Assembly: GCA_021805025.1 (NCBI GenBank)
Contig: JAJZGF010000006.1
Span: forward strand, 1 to 64,000
DNA: 64,000 nt
Source of the DNA: Acidobacteriota bacterium
Lineage (GTDB): Bacteria > Acidobacteriota > Terriglobia > Terriglobales > Acidobacteriaceae
Direction of reading: 5' to 3'
The position numbers and the translations under genes are program-made. Positions 1-8,714 of the stretch are shown piece after piece (within the stretch, counting starts at the first letter, position 1; each line of letters opens with the position of its first letter). The notes beneath the pieces are model-generated. The model had not been told where the DNA came from, searched no databases, and worked only from the letters and a program-made list of their open reading frames with translations.

Positions 1-40
1 ATTTGCAATCCGGTGCGGGGAGTGTTTCAATTTGAGTATT

Positions 41-119
41 GAAACAGGGGTGCTCCGCGGTGCGGGGCTGAGAAATACCCTCGAACCCGATCCGGATAAT
101 ACCGGCGTGGGAAGTTTCC
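41..119 (+). promoter_or_regulatory. TPP (thi-box) riboswitch aptamer
   Basis: The strand carries the conserved thi-box landmarks in order: GGGGTGC (47-53), GGGCTGAGA (65-73), TACCC, GAACCCGATCCGGATAAT (83-100) and ACCGGCGTGGGAA (101-113). A terminal P1 stem can form between GAAAC (41-45) and GTTTC (114-118). This is the known thiamine pyrophosphate aptamer. It lies directly in front of a TonB receptor, kinase and PnuC gene, which fits repression of thiamine uptake when TPP is plentiful. An upstream hairpin GTTTCAAT/ATTGAAAC (24-31/38-45) uses the same 5' P1 strand and would compete with the aptamer. Confidence 0.95.
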
Positions 120-153
120 AGAGTAAGTGGCCTTCCTTCAATCGACGCGCGAG

Positions 154-187
154 TTCTCCTGTTTCAGCAAGTTGAAATGAGGGGAAG
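154..187 (+). promoter_or_regulatory. SD-sequestering hairpin (riboswitch expression platform)
   Basis: TTCTCCT (154-160) can pair with AGGGGAA (180-186, one G-U pair), and TTTCA (162-166) with TGAAA (173-177), leaving a 6-nt loop. This buries the SD sequence GAGGGG of the ATG at 190. The segment GTTTCA (161-166) can instead pair with TGAAAC (40-45), the 5' strand of P1. TPP binding would therefore lock P1, free 161-166 and let the masking hairpin form, so control is probably at translation initiation. Pairings are read by eye; the switching is inferred. Confidence 0.7.
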
Positions 188-189
188 AT

Positions 190-2508
190 ATGCAAGCGTC
201 CACTGCCGCAGCGAAGAGCGGCACCTATCCAACCGGTCAGTCTCAGTCATTCACTTTTGTGCGTGCATGCCGCGCCGCGGCGTTGCGGGTTGCGCTGGTC
301 TCTGCTGCTGCGGCGCCGCTGGCCCTCGCGGGGCAGAACCAGACGACCGTGAAGCCCGTCCCCGCACAAACTCCGGCCAAGGCCGCGGGCGCGCGAATTC
401 CGCAGCGGGTTACGACGACGGTCGAAGTGCATGAGGAGGTGAAGGATGACTACGTCTCCGGCGCGACGACGGTGGGCAGTATGGATGGAACACTGCTGAT
501 CGATACGCCGCTGGCGGTGACCTCTGTGACGCGTGCGGTGCTGAACGACCAGATGGCGCGCGTGCTCTCAGACGTGGTGAAGAACGATGCCTCGGTGGGC
601 GAGGACTATGCGCCGGTGGGCTACTACGGTGATTTCGAGATTCGCGGGTTTCCGATTGATCTGGCGACGGGCCTGGCGATCAACGGGATGACTATCTCCG
701 GCGACCAGGATGTGCCGCTCGAGAACAAGCAGAGCGTGGAAATTCTGAAGGGTATTGCAGGCGTGGAGAGCGGAGTGGCATCGGCGGGCGGGCTGATCAA
801 TTACGTGACCAAAGAGCCACATGCGGGACAGCAGCCGGCTCTGGATCTGGCGACAGACCATCGCGGCACATCGTATGGCGCGCTGGACGCGGGGCATATC
901 TTTCATACGCGCTACGAACCGGGCCTGCGGCTGAATATAGCAGGCGAGAACATGCACACCTACGTGCAGCACGCGAACGGATGGCGCGGGGTGGGCGCGT
1001 TGGACACGTCTTGGAAGCTCGACGAAAAGACGAAAGCCTATACGGACTTTGAATATCAGCATCGCGTGCAGCGCTCGGAGGCTGGGTATCAACTGCTGGG
1101 CGGAACGACGGTGCCATCGCCTGTGTATCCTTCGGTGATGCTGGGGTTTCAGCCGTGGGACAAGCCGAATACGTTCGATGCGTTCAATGCGGGAGCGCGG
1201 CTGGAGCATTCCTTCAATGCAAAGTGGTCAGCGCGGGTGGCGGGCGAATACAGCCACTCGCTGATTGACGATAATGTGATCTGGCCGTATGGCGCGGCGC
1301 TGGATGCGAATGGGAATTCGCTGTGTCCGAATGCGCCGGCGTACTTCTTCTGCCCGGATGGGAGCTACGAGATCTATGACTATCGCAGCCCCGGCGAGTT
1401 GTGGCTTGACGCGGATGGAGAGGCGTTGGCGCAGGGGCACTTTACGACGGGCTGGCTGACGCACGATGTGGTGGGCGGCGGGGAGTTGTTCCATCGGCTG
1501 GTGGATCTGTCGCCGACGATTGTGTATACGGCGATTGGCGTTGAAAACATCTATCAGCCCGACACTCCGTATCCGATTGAGAGTCCGGTGCAACATGCGG
1601 GGCCGTCGACGCTGTCGGATTTCAACCATCAGGCGTCGGGGATTATGCAGGACCGCATTCACCTGCCGGGCGGTGTGACTCTGCTGGCTGGAGGGCGCTT
1701 TGCGCGGGTAACGGACATCAATTACACAGCCGCGCGGACGCTGTGGCTGCCGCAGTATGCGGTGACCTACTCGCCGATGAGCGATGTGACGCTGTATGGC
1801 AACTATGGCGTGCTGCTGTCGTTGGGTCCGCAGGCGCCGTGGTGGGTAGACAACCCGTATGTGTTTCTCGATCCCTACAACACGCGGCAGTCGGAGATTG
1901 GCGTGAAGTACGAGCACACGATCCTGCTGACCGCGGATGTTTTCCGGATGCGGCAGCCGTTCTTTTATCCGCGGGTGATTCAGGGGCCGGATGCGTTCTG
2001 CACGGGGACGGTGAATCCGGGGGATTTGTGCTTTGAGTCGCAGGGGCACGAGACGCATGATGGTGCGGAGTTCACGGCACAGGGCAAGGCGGCAAACTGG
2101 GTGCAACTGACTGCCTCTATGATGGCGATTGAGGCAACCTCAACGAACACGGGCACGGCGGCCTTTGACAACAAGCAGGTGATCAACGTACCGCGTGTAC
2201 ATGCGACGCTGTTTGCCGACATGGTGCTGCCGCATTTGGGCGGACTGCACCTGATGCCGGGCTGGAGTTATACGAGCCGCAAGGATGCAACGCGCGATGA
2301 TCTGGTGAGTGTGGGCGGCTACAACCTGTTCAACCTGGGCGCGCGCTATGCGCCAGGGGGCGAGAGCGGACGAGTGTCCTTCCGGTTATACGCAGACAAC
2401 ATTTTGAACAAGCGCTACTGGAAGGACACGGGCGCAAGCTACGGAGACACGTTTATTCATCTGGGAGCGCCGGCGACAGTGCGGCTCTCTGCCCGCTACA
2501 CTTTCTGA
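190..2508 (+). CDS. TonB-dependent outer-membrane receptor, probable thiamine (or thiamine-compound) uptake
   Basis: A 772-residue outer-membrane receptor. The N-terminus has a signal-peptide-like stretch at about residues 27-50 (RVALVSAAAAPLALA). A plug domain follows at about 95-210 (LIDTPLAVTSVTRAVLNDQ, later VEILKGIAGVESGVASAGGLINYVTK), then a 22-strand-type barrel ending in the aromatic C-terminal residue (ARYTF). It resembles siderophore-type receptors in general form. The ATG at 190 has the SD GAGGGG five bases upstream, inside the riboswitch hairpin. Substrate assignment rests on the TPP riboswitch and the PnuC gene downstream, not on receptor sequence: energy-dependent import of thiamine or a precursor across the outer membrane is the likely role. 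Confidence 0.88.
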   Translation: MQASTAAAKSGTYPTGQSQSFTFVRACRAAALRVALVSAAAAPLALAGQNQTTVKPVPAQTPAKAAGARIPQRVTTTVEVHEEVKDDYVSGATTVGSMDGTLLIDTPLAVTSVTRAVLNDQMARVLSDVVKNDASVGEDYAPVGYYGDFEIRGFPIDLATGLAINGMTISGDQDVPLENKQSVEILKGIAGVESGVASAGGLINYVTKEPHAGQQPALDLATDHRGTSYGALDAGHIFHTRYEPGLRLNIAGENMHTYVQHANGWRGVGALDTSWKLDEKTKAYTDFEYQHRVQRSEAGYQLLGGTTVPSPVYPSVMLGFQPWDKPNTFDAFNAGARLEHSFNAKWSARVAGEYSHSLIDDNVIWPYGAALDANGNSLCPNAPAYFFCPDGSYEIYDYRSPGELWLDADGEALAQGHFTTGWLTHDVVGGGELFHRLVDLSPTIVYTAIGVENIYQPDTPYPIESPVQHAGPSTLSDFNHQASGIMQDRIHLPGGVTLLAGGRFARVTDINYTAARTLWLPQYAVTYSPMSDVTLYGNYGVLLSLGPQAPWWVDNPYVFLDPYNTRQSEIGVKYEHTILLTADVFRMRQPFFYPRVIQGPDAFCTGTVNPGDLCFESQGHETHDGAEFTAQGKAANWVQLTASMMAIEATSTNTGTAAFDNKQVINVPRVHATLFADMVLPHLGGLHLMPGWSYTSRKDATRDDLVSVGGYNLFNLGARYAPGGESGRVSFRLYADNILNKRYWKDTGASYGDTFIHLGAPATVRLSARYTF

Positions 2509-2547
2509 GTTGGGTGCGACGCAGGGAAGACAAGGACGCGATTCGAA

Positions 2548-3735
2548 ATGGGGCAATCGGCCAAGGCGCATGGAATGGATGGAACGTTGGTGGAGCCGGA
2601 CTGGCCGCCGCTTACGCTGACGGAGGTGCGTGCGGTCCTTGCGCACTATCCGGAATGCGCGGAGCCTTTGGAGATTCTGTCTTTCAGTCCGCGTCCCTTT
2701 TCCTCAGCCAGCGTAGTTGCCGTGGGGAGCGAGCGTGTCTTCGTAAAACGGCATTCCCGCACGGTGCGCGACGCTGAAGGATTGGCAGAGGAACATCTCT
2801 TCATGGCTCACCTGCGGAAGCAGGGCGCTGCAGTGCCGCGAGTGCTGACGACAGAGCGCGATGCAACGGCGGTGGAAGGCGGCGCGTCGACCTACGAGGT
2901 GCATGAGACGCCGCGGGGTGTGGACCTGTATGAAGACGCAATCTCGTGGACGCCGTTTCGCTCCGCGGCTCATGCGCGCTCGGCAGGACAAGAGCTGGCG
3001 CGCCTGCACCTTGCGGCGGAGGGACTCGACGCACCGGCGCGCAAGGCGAGGCCGCTGGTGGCGAGCTTCACGATTTTTGCGTCGCAGGATGCGCAGAAGG
3101 CGATGGAGAAATATCTGCGCGCGCGAAAGTCGTTGTGCGGTGACGAGGAAACGCGCAAACACTGTGATGCGGCGCTGGAGCTGCTGGAGCCGTTTCATGC
3201 GGAGCTGCGGCCGCTGCTCAAGGAGTTGAAGCCGCTGTGGACGCACAACGATCTGCATGCCTCGAACCTGTTCTGGAGCGGCGCGAGCGAGGATGCGCAG
3301 GCGACGGCGGTGATTGATTTTGGATTGGCGGATAGGACAACTGCGGTGAACGACCTGGCGCAGGCGGTTGAGCGGAATTGCGTGGGGTGGCTGGCGCTGA
3401 TGACCAATCCAGATGCGCCAGATGCGGTGACTGTGCAGATGGATCACGCGGCGGCGCTGTTGGAGGGCTACGAAGAGACGCGGCCGTTGACGGATGCAGA
3501 GGCAGCGGCGCTGGCGCCGATGATGGCGCTGTGTCATGCAGAGTTTGCGTTGACGGAGGCGGATTATTTTCTGGGTGTGCTGCGTTCACGCGAGAAGGCG
3601 CGGCTGGCGAGCTGGGATTATCTGGTGGGGCACGCACGGTGGTTTCGCGGCGCGGCCGGCGCGCGGATGCTGGACGGGCTGCGGCGTTGGGCGGAGCGAC
3701 GCCGGATGAGCGCGCAGGGAGCGGGGCGCGCATGA
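2548..3735 (+). CDS. APH/choline-kinase-family phosphotransferase, candidate thiamine kinase
   Basis: A 395-residue protein of the aminoglycoside-phosphotransferase fold. Visible signatures are a lysine in VFVKRH (K67), the Brenner motif WTHNDLHASNLFW (H233, D235, N240) and the metal-binding VIDFGLA (D257). E. coli ThiK (YcfN), which phosphorylates thiamine to TMP, belongs to this family. Its place between a TPP-riboswitch-controlled TonB receptor and PnuC/PnuT makes thiamine kinase the best guess, trapping imported thiamine as TMP. It starts 39 bp after the receptor stop, and its stop overlaps the next start (ATGA). The start could also be the ATG at 2575. Family certain, substrate inferred. 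Confidence 0.75.
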   Translation: MGQSAKAHGMDGTLVEPDWPPLTLTEVRAVLAHYPECAEPLEILSFSPRPFSSASVVAVGSERVFVKRHSRTVRDAEGLAEEHLFMAHLRKQGAAVPRVLTTERDATAVEGGASTYEVHETPRGVDLYEDAISWTPFRSAAHARSAGQELARLHLAAEGLDAPARKARPLVASFTIFASQDAQKAMEKYLRARKSLCGDEETRKHCDAALELLEPFHAELRPLLKELKPLWTHNDLHASNLFWSGASEDAQATAVIDFGLADRTTAVNDLAQAVERNCVGWLALMTNPDAPDAVTVQMDHAAALLEGYEETRPLTDAEAAALAPMMALCHAEFALTEADYFLGVLRSREKARLASWDYLVGHARWFRGAAGARMLDGLRRWAERRRMSAQGAGRA

Positions 3736-4367
3736 GTGGGACGCTGCTGATGCAATACCTCACAACGCACGGGCTGGAGATTGCGGGGACGGTGACGACG
3801 CTGGTGGGCATCTGGCTAACGACGCGGCGCATGCTGCTGTGCTGGCCGATTGTGCTGGCGGCGGACGTGATCTATCTGGTGGTCTTTTATCAAGCTAGGC
3901 TGCTCTCGGATGCGCTGCTGCAGGTGTTCTTTGTGGTGTTCACGCTGTATGGATGGTGGCACTGGTGGCGCGGCGTGCGCGAGGATGGCGAAGTGCGCGT
4001 GGAGCCGCTGACGATGACGGCGCTGCTGGTGGCGCTGGCTGTGGGTGCGGTGGGCAGCGTGGTGCTGGGCGAGATTGCGAAGCGGCTGCATGCTGCGCTG
4101 CCGTTTGTGGACGCGGCGCTGACGAGCTACAGCCTGGTGGCGAGCTGGTGGCAGGCGCGGAAGCACACGGCCAACTGGTGGCTGTGGATTGCGGTGAACA
4201 TCGTCTACATCGGCGAGTATCTTTACAAAGACCTGCGTGCGACGGCGCTGTTGTATGCGGCACTTGTGGGGCTTGCTGTATTGGGCTTGCGCGACTGGCG
4301 GCGTGCCGAGCAGGCGGCTCAGACGGCGAGTTGCACTGCGTTGCGCAGCGGCTCTCCAGCGATGTAG
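3732..4367 (+). CDS. pnuC: PnuC-family transporter, probable thiamine transporter PnuT
   Basis: A 211-residue inner-membrane protein with about seven hydrophobic helices. It has typical PnuC features: tryptophan-rich YGWWHWWRG after helix three, SYSLVASWWQARKH, and the conserved NIVYIGEYLYKDLRATALLYA near the C-terminus. PnuC proteins transport vitamins by facilitated diffusion, coupled to kinase trapping; the PnuT branch carries thiamine. The upstream TPP riboswitch points to thiamine here. The ATG overlaps the kinase stop by four bases, so the two are translationally coupled. The open frame extends further upstream, but homology begins at this ATG. The last 49 bp overlap the convergent dehydrogenase gene. 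Confidence 0.88.
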   Translation: MSGTLLMQYLTTHGLEIAGTVTTLVGIWLTTRRMLLCWPIVLAADVIYLVVFYQARLLSDALLQVFFVVFTLYGWWHWWRGVREDGEVRVEPLTMTALLVALAVGAVGSVVLGEIAKRLHAALPFVDAALTSYSLVASWWQARKHTANWWLWIAVNIVYIGEYLYKDLRATALLYAALVGLAVLGLRDWRRAEQAAQTASCTALRSGSPAM

Positions 4368-5290
4368 CGGCGCAGCTCGTCGGACGCGGTTTTGAGGGAG
4401 CGCGGCGCAAACTGCGGGCTTGAACCGCCGATGTGAGGCGTGATGAGCAGGTTGGGGCAGCTCCACAATGGGTGGCCGTCGGGCAGCGGCTCCGGGTCAG
4501 TGACGTCGAGCGCGGCGCGCACATGGCAGGCCTGCAGGGCCTCAACAAGAGCATCCGTCTGCACCACCGGTCCGCGCGCGGCGTTCACCAGCAAAGCGCC
4601 CTGGCGCATGAGCGCGAACTGGCGAGTACCGATGAGGCCGTGGGACTCTTTAGTGAGCGGAAGAATGAGTACGATGACATCGGCTTTGGGCAACAGGTCC
4701 TCCAGCTCTTCTACAGGATGAACGGGGGGCTCGGTGCGCGCAGTGCGTGCGACGCGAAGAAGGTCGACATGGAAAGGCGCGAGCATTCGCTCGATCTCCT
4801 TGCCGATGGCGCCATAGCCGATCAACAGGACGGTTTTGCCGGTGAGCTCTTCCAGCATTACGGGCGGATAGAGGGAGCGGGTATCGCCTGTGACGCGTGC
4901 ATAGTGTGCGGTGGCTTCAAATCGGCGCTTCCACACGCCGGAGCGTTGTATGTCCAGGTAGAGTGGAAAGTACTTGAGCATTGCGAGGATTGCGGAAAGG
5001 GTCCACTCCGCCGTGGAGATGTTGTGCGCTCCATGTGCATTGCAGATGGTGACGTGCGGCCCAACGGTGGCGGGAATCCACTCCGTGCCGGCCATGAGAG
5101 AAAGGACGAGCCGGACCCCGCGCAACTGCGGCCAGACGCGCATGGCGCGGGTTGGATAAGGGTCCGGAATCCAGACATCAATCTCTGTGTCGTGGCCCAT
5201 CTTCTCTGACAGGGGGAGCAGCTCGACATCGGGCGGAAAGTCGCTGAAGAGTTCGCGCTGCAGCACAGCTGGGTATCCTACTCGTAGCAT
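4319..5290 (-). CDS. D-isomer-specific 2-hydroxyacid dehydrogenase family protein
   Basis: A 323-residue NAD(P)-dependent dehydrogenase of the formate/glycerate dehydrogenase fold. The Rossmann glycine motif is LLIGYGAIGKEIE (about 155-166). The catalytic triad is visible: R239 in NAARGPVV, E267 in VTDPEPLP and H286 in ITPHIGG. It would interconvert a 2-keto acid and its D-2-hydroxy acid in the cytoplasm; the exact substrate cannot be read. The ATG at 5290 is preferred, with a GTG at 5299 as an alternative. The 3' end overlaps the end of pnuC on the other strand by 49 bp, an unusually tight convergent arrangement. Confidence 0.88.
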   Translation of the reverse strand: MLRVGYPAVLQRELFSDFPPDVELLPLSEKMGHDTEIDVWIPDPYPTRAMRVWPQLRGVRLVLSLMAGTEWIPATVGPHVTICNAHGAHNISTAEWTLSAILAMLKYFPLYLDIQRSGVWKRRFEATAHYARVTGDTRSLYPPVMLEELTGKTVLLIGYGAIGKEIERMLAPFHVDLLRVARTARTEPPVHPVEELEDLLPKADVIVLILPLTKESHGLIGTRQFALMRQGALLVNAARGPVVQTDALVEALQACHVRAALDVTDPEPLPDGHPLWSCPNLLITPHIGGSSPQFAPRSLKTASDELRRYIAGEPLRNAVQLAV

Positions 5291-5497
5291 AAGCACCACG
5301 GCGTGTTGTCGCCTGCCCCTATGCTACACGCAGGCCTTGCGCGAAATCCCGCAGTTTGAGCGGAGGGACCGACGCGGGAAGCAGCGGTAAACGTGGTTGA
5401 TGCAGAACGTTGCAGCAAGGGGGTGAGAATTGTCACTGCATTGCAGGGATGCATCACGATAGCGTAATCAACAGACATCCCTGAAGGTGAACCGGTT

Positions 5498-6643
5498 ATG
5501 CGCCTGATGACACCGAAAACCTGGTCGCAGCAGCAGCTTGCGGTTAAGCTGGGCGTGGAGCCCGAGGGCAAGCCGCGCTGGATGAGCCGGGAGCATCGGA
5601 GATTGCTGATTCACGCAACGAAAACAGCGCTGGCGGCGGGATTGTGCTGGTGGCTGGCGATACGGTTCGGCCTGCACGATGGTTACTGGGGCGCGATCAG
5701 CGCCATCATCGTGCTGCAGTCGAACTTTGGCGCGACGATTACGGCTTCACGCGATCGGCTGCTGGGCACGCTGATCGGCGCGGTGCTGGGCTTTGGGTTT
5801 TCGTTTGTGGGCGCGCTGCCGTGGAATTATCTGGCGGCGGTGATTCTGGCCATTACGATCTGCGGACTGCTCGGGTTCAGGAGCAGCTCGCGACTGGCCG
5901 GAGTGACGACAACGATCGTGATGCTGGTGCAGCATGGCGGCTCGCACTGGACGGTTGCGCTGGACCGGGTGGGCCAGGTGGCGCTTGGAATTGTGGTGGC
6001 GCTGGGCGTTGCTACGCTGATTTTTCCGGACCGCGCGCGGCTGCGGCTACGCGACGGGCTGGCGCAGGAACTGCTGGTGCTGAGCGCATATTTTGAAGCG
6101 ATTCTACAGGGATTCCGCGGAAAGACGCCGGAGCATCTGAACGAAGTGCGCGAGGATGCGATGGCCATGCTCGCAGGCAACAACGAGCTGCTGGAGGCGG
6201 CACGGAGCGAGCCATCCGGAGGGCCGGGCTGGCGCGAAGGGCTGAACATGCTGGCGCAGTTTGGGCGGTCTCTGATGGATGCGCTGACCGCGCTGGAGCT
6301 GGCGGTGAAGGACAGCAGCGAGGATGGATACGCGCTGCACCTTGAGCCGGAGCTTGGGAAGCTGGTGGTGGATATCCGCACGGGATTTCACTACGTGGCC
6401 CATTGCGCTCACCGATGGCAGTTTCACATCGCGCCGAAGGAGATTGACCTGGAGGGCGACATTGCCGCACTGGATGCGCGGATGGCCGAGGTGCGGCTGC
6501 AAGGGTTGAATTTCTCGCAGGCAGAGATTCTGCGCGCGTATGCTGTGCTGCTGCATCTGAAGCAGCTTGCGCGGCTGCTGCGCGCGGCGCGCGTGGAGAC
6601 GAGCCGCGCGATTGGCGAAGCGAGACGCAGAGACAAGGCTTAA
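5498..6643 (+). CDS. FUSC / aromatic-acid-exporter-type membrane protein
   Basis: A 381-residue protein with an N-terminal membrane half. Several helices lie between about residues 38 and 175, including YWGAISAIIVLQSNFGATITASRDRLLGTLIGAVLGFGF, the signature of the FUSC/YccC/ArAE family. The C-terminal half is a soluble helical domain rich in charged residues. Family members are linked to export of aromatic carboxylic acids or fusaric acid, usually with a membrane-fusion partner; none is adjacent, so the substrate is open. The ATG has GAAGGTGA upstream. It stands alone, divergent from the dehydrogenase and convergent with the aminotransferase. Confidence 0.8.
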   Translation: MRLMTPKTWSQQQLAVKLGVEPEGKPRWMSREHRRLLIHATKTALAAGLCWWLAIRFGLHDGYWGAISAIIVLQSNFGATITASRDRLLGTLIGAVLGFGFSFVGALPWNYLAAVILAITICGLLGFRSSSRLAGVTTTIVMLVQHGGSHWTVALDRVGQVALGIVVALGVATLIFPDRARLRLRDGLAQELLVLSAYFEAILQGFRGKTPEHLNEVREDAMAMLAGNNELLEAARSEPSGGPGWREGLNMLAQFGRSLMDALTALELAVKDSSEDGYALHLEPELGKLVVDIRTGFHYVAHCAHRWQFHIAPKEIDLEGDIAALDARMAEVRLQGLNFSQAEILRAYAVLLHLKQLARLLRAARVETSRAIGEARRRDKA

Positions 6644-6729
6644 GAGCAAGACCAGAGATGATGTAGATTAGCAAAGTCCAATGTGGGTAGGCGCTCCCTG
6701 ATGGTCGTGCCAACTCGGGGGAGCTGGCT

Positions 6730-6758
6730 CAGGACATGCCGTCTCCTGTTTTGCTTTA
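6730..6758 (+). terminator. Possible weak terminator after the FUSC gene
   Basis: CAGGA (6730-6734) and TCCTG (6744-6748) form a short stem followed by TTTTGCTTT. The stem has only five pairs, and the T tract overlaps the stop codon of the convergent aminotransferase gene, so this is a tentative call. Confidence 0.3.
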
Positions 6759-7928
6759 GGCAAGAAAGGCGCGGAGCGCTTCGACGCAGGCCTCGATCTC
6801 AGGAATCGTGATGGCGTAACCGAAGCGCAGATGGCCTTCGCCCTGCGCGCCGAAGACAGAGCCGGGTATGGTGGCGATGTGCGCCTTTTCGAGCAGAATC
6901 TGCGCGGCGGTGCGGCTGTTCTTGTGGATCTTCGCGACGTTCGGGAATGCGTAGAAGGCTCCCGCGGGCGGGTCGCACTCGAGACCGACCTCATTGAGCG
7001 CTTTGACGAGCAGGTCGCGGCGTTTGCGATACTCCTGGCGGCGCCACACGTGCTCGCTATCGGTAATTTTGAGCGCGTAGAGCATGGCGTGCTGCACCGG
7101 CGTGGCGACGCCGTTGGTGGAGTAGAGAACGATCTTGCGCAGAGCCGTCATGAAAGGCTCTTTGGCGACGGCATAGCCAGCGCGCCAACCGGTCATGGCG
7201 AAGGTCTTGGAGAAGGTGAAGCAGGTGATGGTACGCTCCTCCATGCCGGGGAGCGACGCGATGGAGACGTGCTCGCCGTCGTAGACGAGATCCTCATAGG
7301 CTTCGTCGGCGATGACGATGAGATCGCGCTCGATGGCGAAGGCGGCGACCTCTTCGGCTTCCGCACGAGTGAAGACGAGGCCGCTGGGATTCTGCGGCGT
7401 GTTGTAGTAGATGGCGCGCGTTTTTGGCGTGGAGAATTGCTCGAGGGTGCGGCGGATGCCATTGCGGCGGGCGGTGATGGTGGGCACAAGCAGGGGACGG
7501 GCCTGCGTTCCCGTGACGAGATCGCCGATGGGCGTCCAGTACGGCGAGAAGACGAGCGCGTCATCGCCGGGGTCGAGAACGGACTGAAAGGCCGCGTAAA
7601 GGGCCTGCGAGCCGCCGCCAGTGACGATGACCTCGTCGGTGGTGACGCGAATCCTGTTTTTGCGTGCGAGCTTTTCAACGAGAGCGGCGCGCAGTGCGGG
7701 AATACCGGAGGAAGGCGCGTAATGCGTCTGATTCTCGACGAGTGCCCGAATGGCAGCGTACTTGATGGGCTCCGGCGTTTCGAAATACGGTTCGCCGCCG
7801 TGGAGCGCGTGGACCTGCAGGCCTTCGGCGCGCATGGCCATCACCTTATTCCGGATCTGCACAATATCAGAAAATCCAACTTCGTCCAGCCGCTTTGCGA
7901 GCCGGATTCCACCGCGCTTGATCGTCAT
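6756..7928 (-). CDS. Class I/II PLP-dependent aminotransferase (aspartate aminotransferase-like)
   Basis: A 390-residue fold-type I aminotransferase. Recognisable sites are the substrate segment LHGGEPYFETP (about 42-52), NTPQNPSG (N180), the pyridine-nitrogen aspartate IADEAY (D208) and the PLP Schiff-base lysine in TFSKTFAMTGWRAGY (K241). It belongs to the aspartate/aromatic-type family; the amino donor is not determinable from sequence. It lies 108 bp downstream of hisA on the same strand and may be co-transcribed with the his operon, but it is distinct from hisC, which is present separately. The gap could also hold its own promoter. Confidence 0.85.
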   Translation of the reverse strand: MTIKRGGIRLAKRLDEVGFSDIVQIRNKVMAMRAEGLQVHALHGGEPYFETPEPIKYAAIRALVENQTHYAPSSGIPALRAALVEKLARKNRIRVTTDEVIVTGGGSQALYAAFQSVLDPGDDALVFSPYWTPIGDLVTGTQARPLLVPTITARRNGIRRTLEQFSTPKTRAIYYNTPQNPSGLVFTRAEAEEVAAFAIERDLIVIADEAYEDLVYDGEHVSIASLPGMEERTITCFTFSKTFAMTGWRAGYAVAKEPFMTALRKIVLYSTNGVATPVQHAMLYALKITDSEHVWRRQEYRKRRDLLVKALNEVGLECDPPAGAFYAFPNVAKIHKNSRTAAQILLEKAHIATIPGSVFGAQGEGHLRFGYAITIPEIEACVEALRAFLA

Positions 7929-8036
7929 GGCCTGACTGTTCCTTCTGATCGGTATCGATACTGAGTGTCGTTTTCAGCATAACGGATTGGACACAAAGAG
8001 CTCGTAAGGAAGCGCGGTGGGCACATTACTCCCGTG

Positions 8037-8714
8037 CTAAACAGCAAGGAGGTTGGTGTAGACGGCCATGCCGGCGACGGCGTCGACCTGCATGGTGTGG
8101 AGCGTATCGATCTCCTGCTGGCTGCGGATGCCGCCCGCGACAATGAGCTGACGCCTGGTGAGCTTGCGCAGGCGCTCGGCGACGGGAAGGGGGAAGCCCT
8201 GCATGAGGCCTTCGCCATCGACATGCGTGTAGAGATAGGCGGCGACATGCGGCTCGAGTTGTGGGATGGCGTCGTCAGGGGTGAGCTCGACCTGGGCCTT
8301 CCACCCTTTGACGGCGATGCGGCCGCCCTTGGTGTCGATGCCGGCGACGATGCGGTCGGCGCCGATGGCTGCGGAGATTTGTGCAGCGAAGGCGGTGTTG
8401 ACCGCGCCTTCCGCGGAGAAGAGTGCGGAGCCGAGGATGACGCGCCGCGCGCCTGCGTCGAGGACCTGGCGGGCGCGGTCGATGGTGTGGATGCCGCCGC
8501 CGGCCTGGACTGGCAGGCGCCTGGCGATTTGCGCGACGAGTGCGGAGTTGTCTCCCTGGCGCATGGCGGCGTCGAGATCGATGAGCTGGACGAGAGGATA
8601 CTTCGAGAACTTCTCGATCCAGTATTCGAAGTCGTCGAAGGCGAGCCGGAGTTTCTCGCCCTGTACAAGCTGCACGATGCGGCCGCCGAGCAAGTCAATG
8701 GAAGGAATCAGCAT
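8037..8714 (-). CDS. hisA: HisA, ProFAR isomerase
   Basis: A 225-residue TIM-barrel enzyme of histidine biosynthesis that performs the Amadori rearrangement of ProFAR to PRFAR. Characteristic segments are [17 protein letters not shown] at the N-terminus, [18 protein letters not shown] with the catalytic Asp, and IVAGGIRSQ. It is slightly short for the family (usually about 240). The start overlaps the hisF stop by 7 bp, so the pair is translationally coupled. It is the last his gene of the operon. Confidence 0.93.
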   Translation of the reverse strand: MLIPSIDLLGGRIVQLVQGEKLRLAFDDFEYWIEKFSKYPLVQLIDLDAAMRQGDNSALVAQIARRLPVQAGGGIHTIDRARQVLDAGARRVILGSALFSAEGAVNTAFAAQISAAIGADRIVAGIDTKGGRIAVKGWKAQVELTPDDAIPQLEPHVAAYLYTHVDGEGLMQGFPLPVAERLRKLTRRQLIVAGGIRSQQEIDTLHTMQVDAVAGMAVYTNLLAV

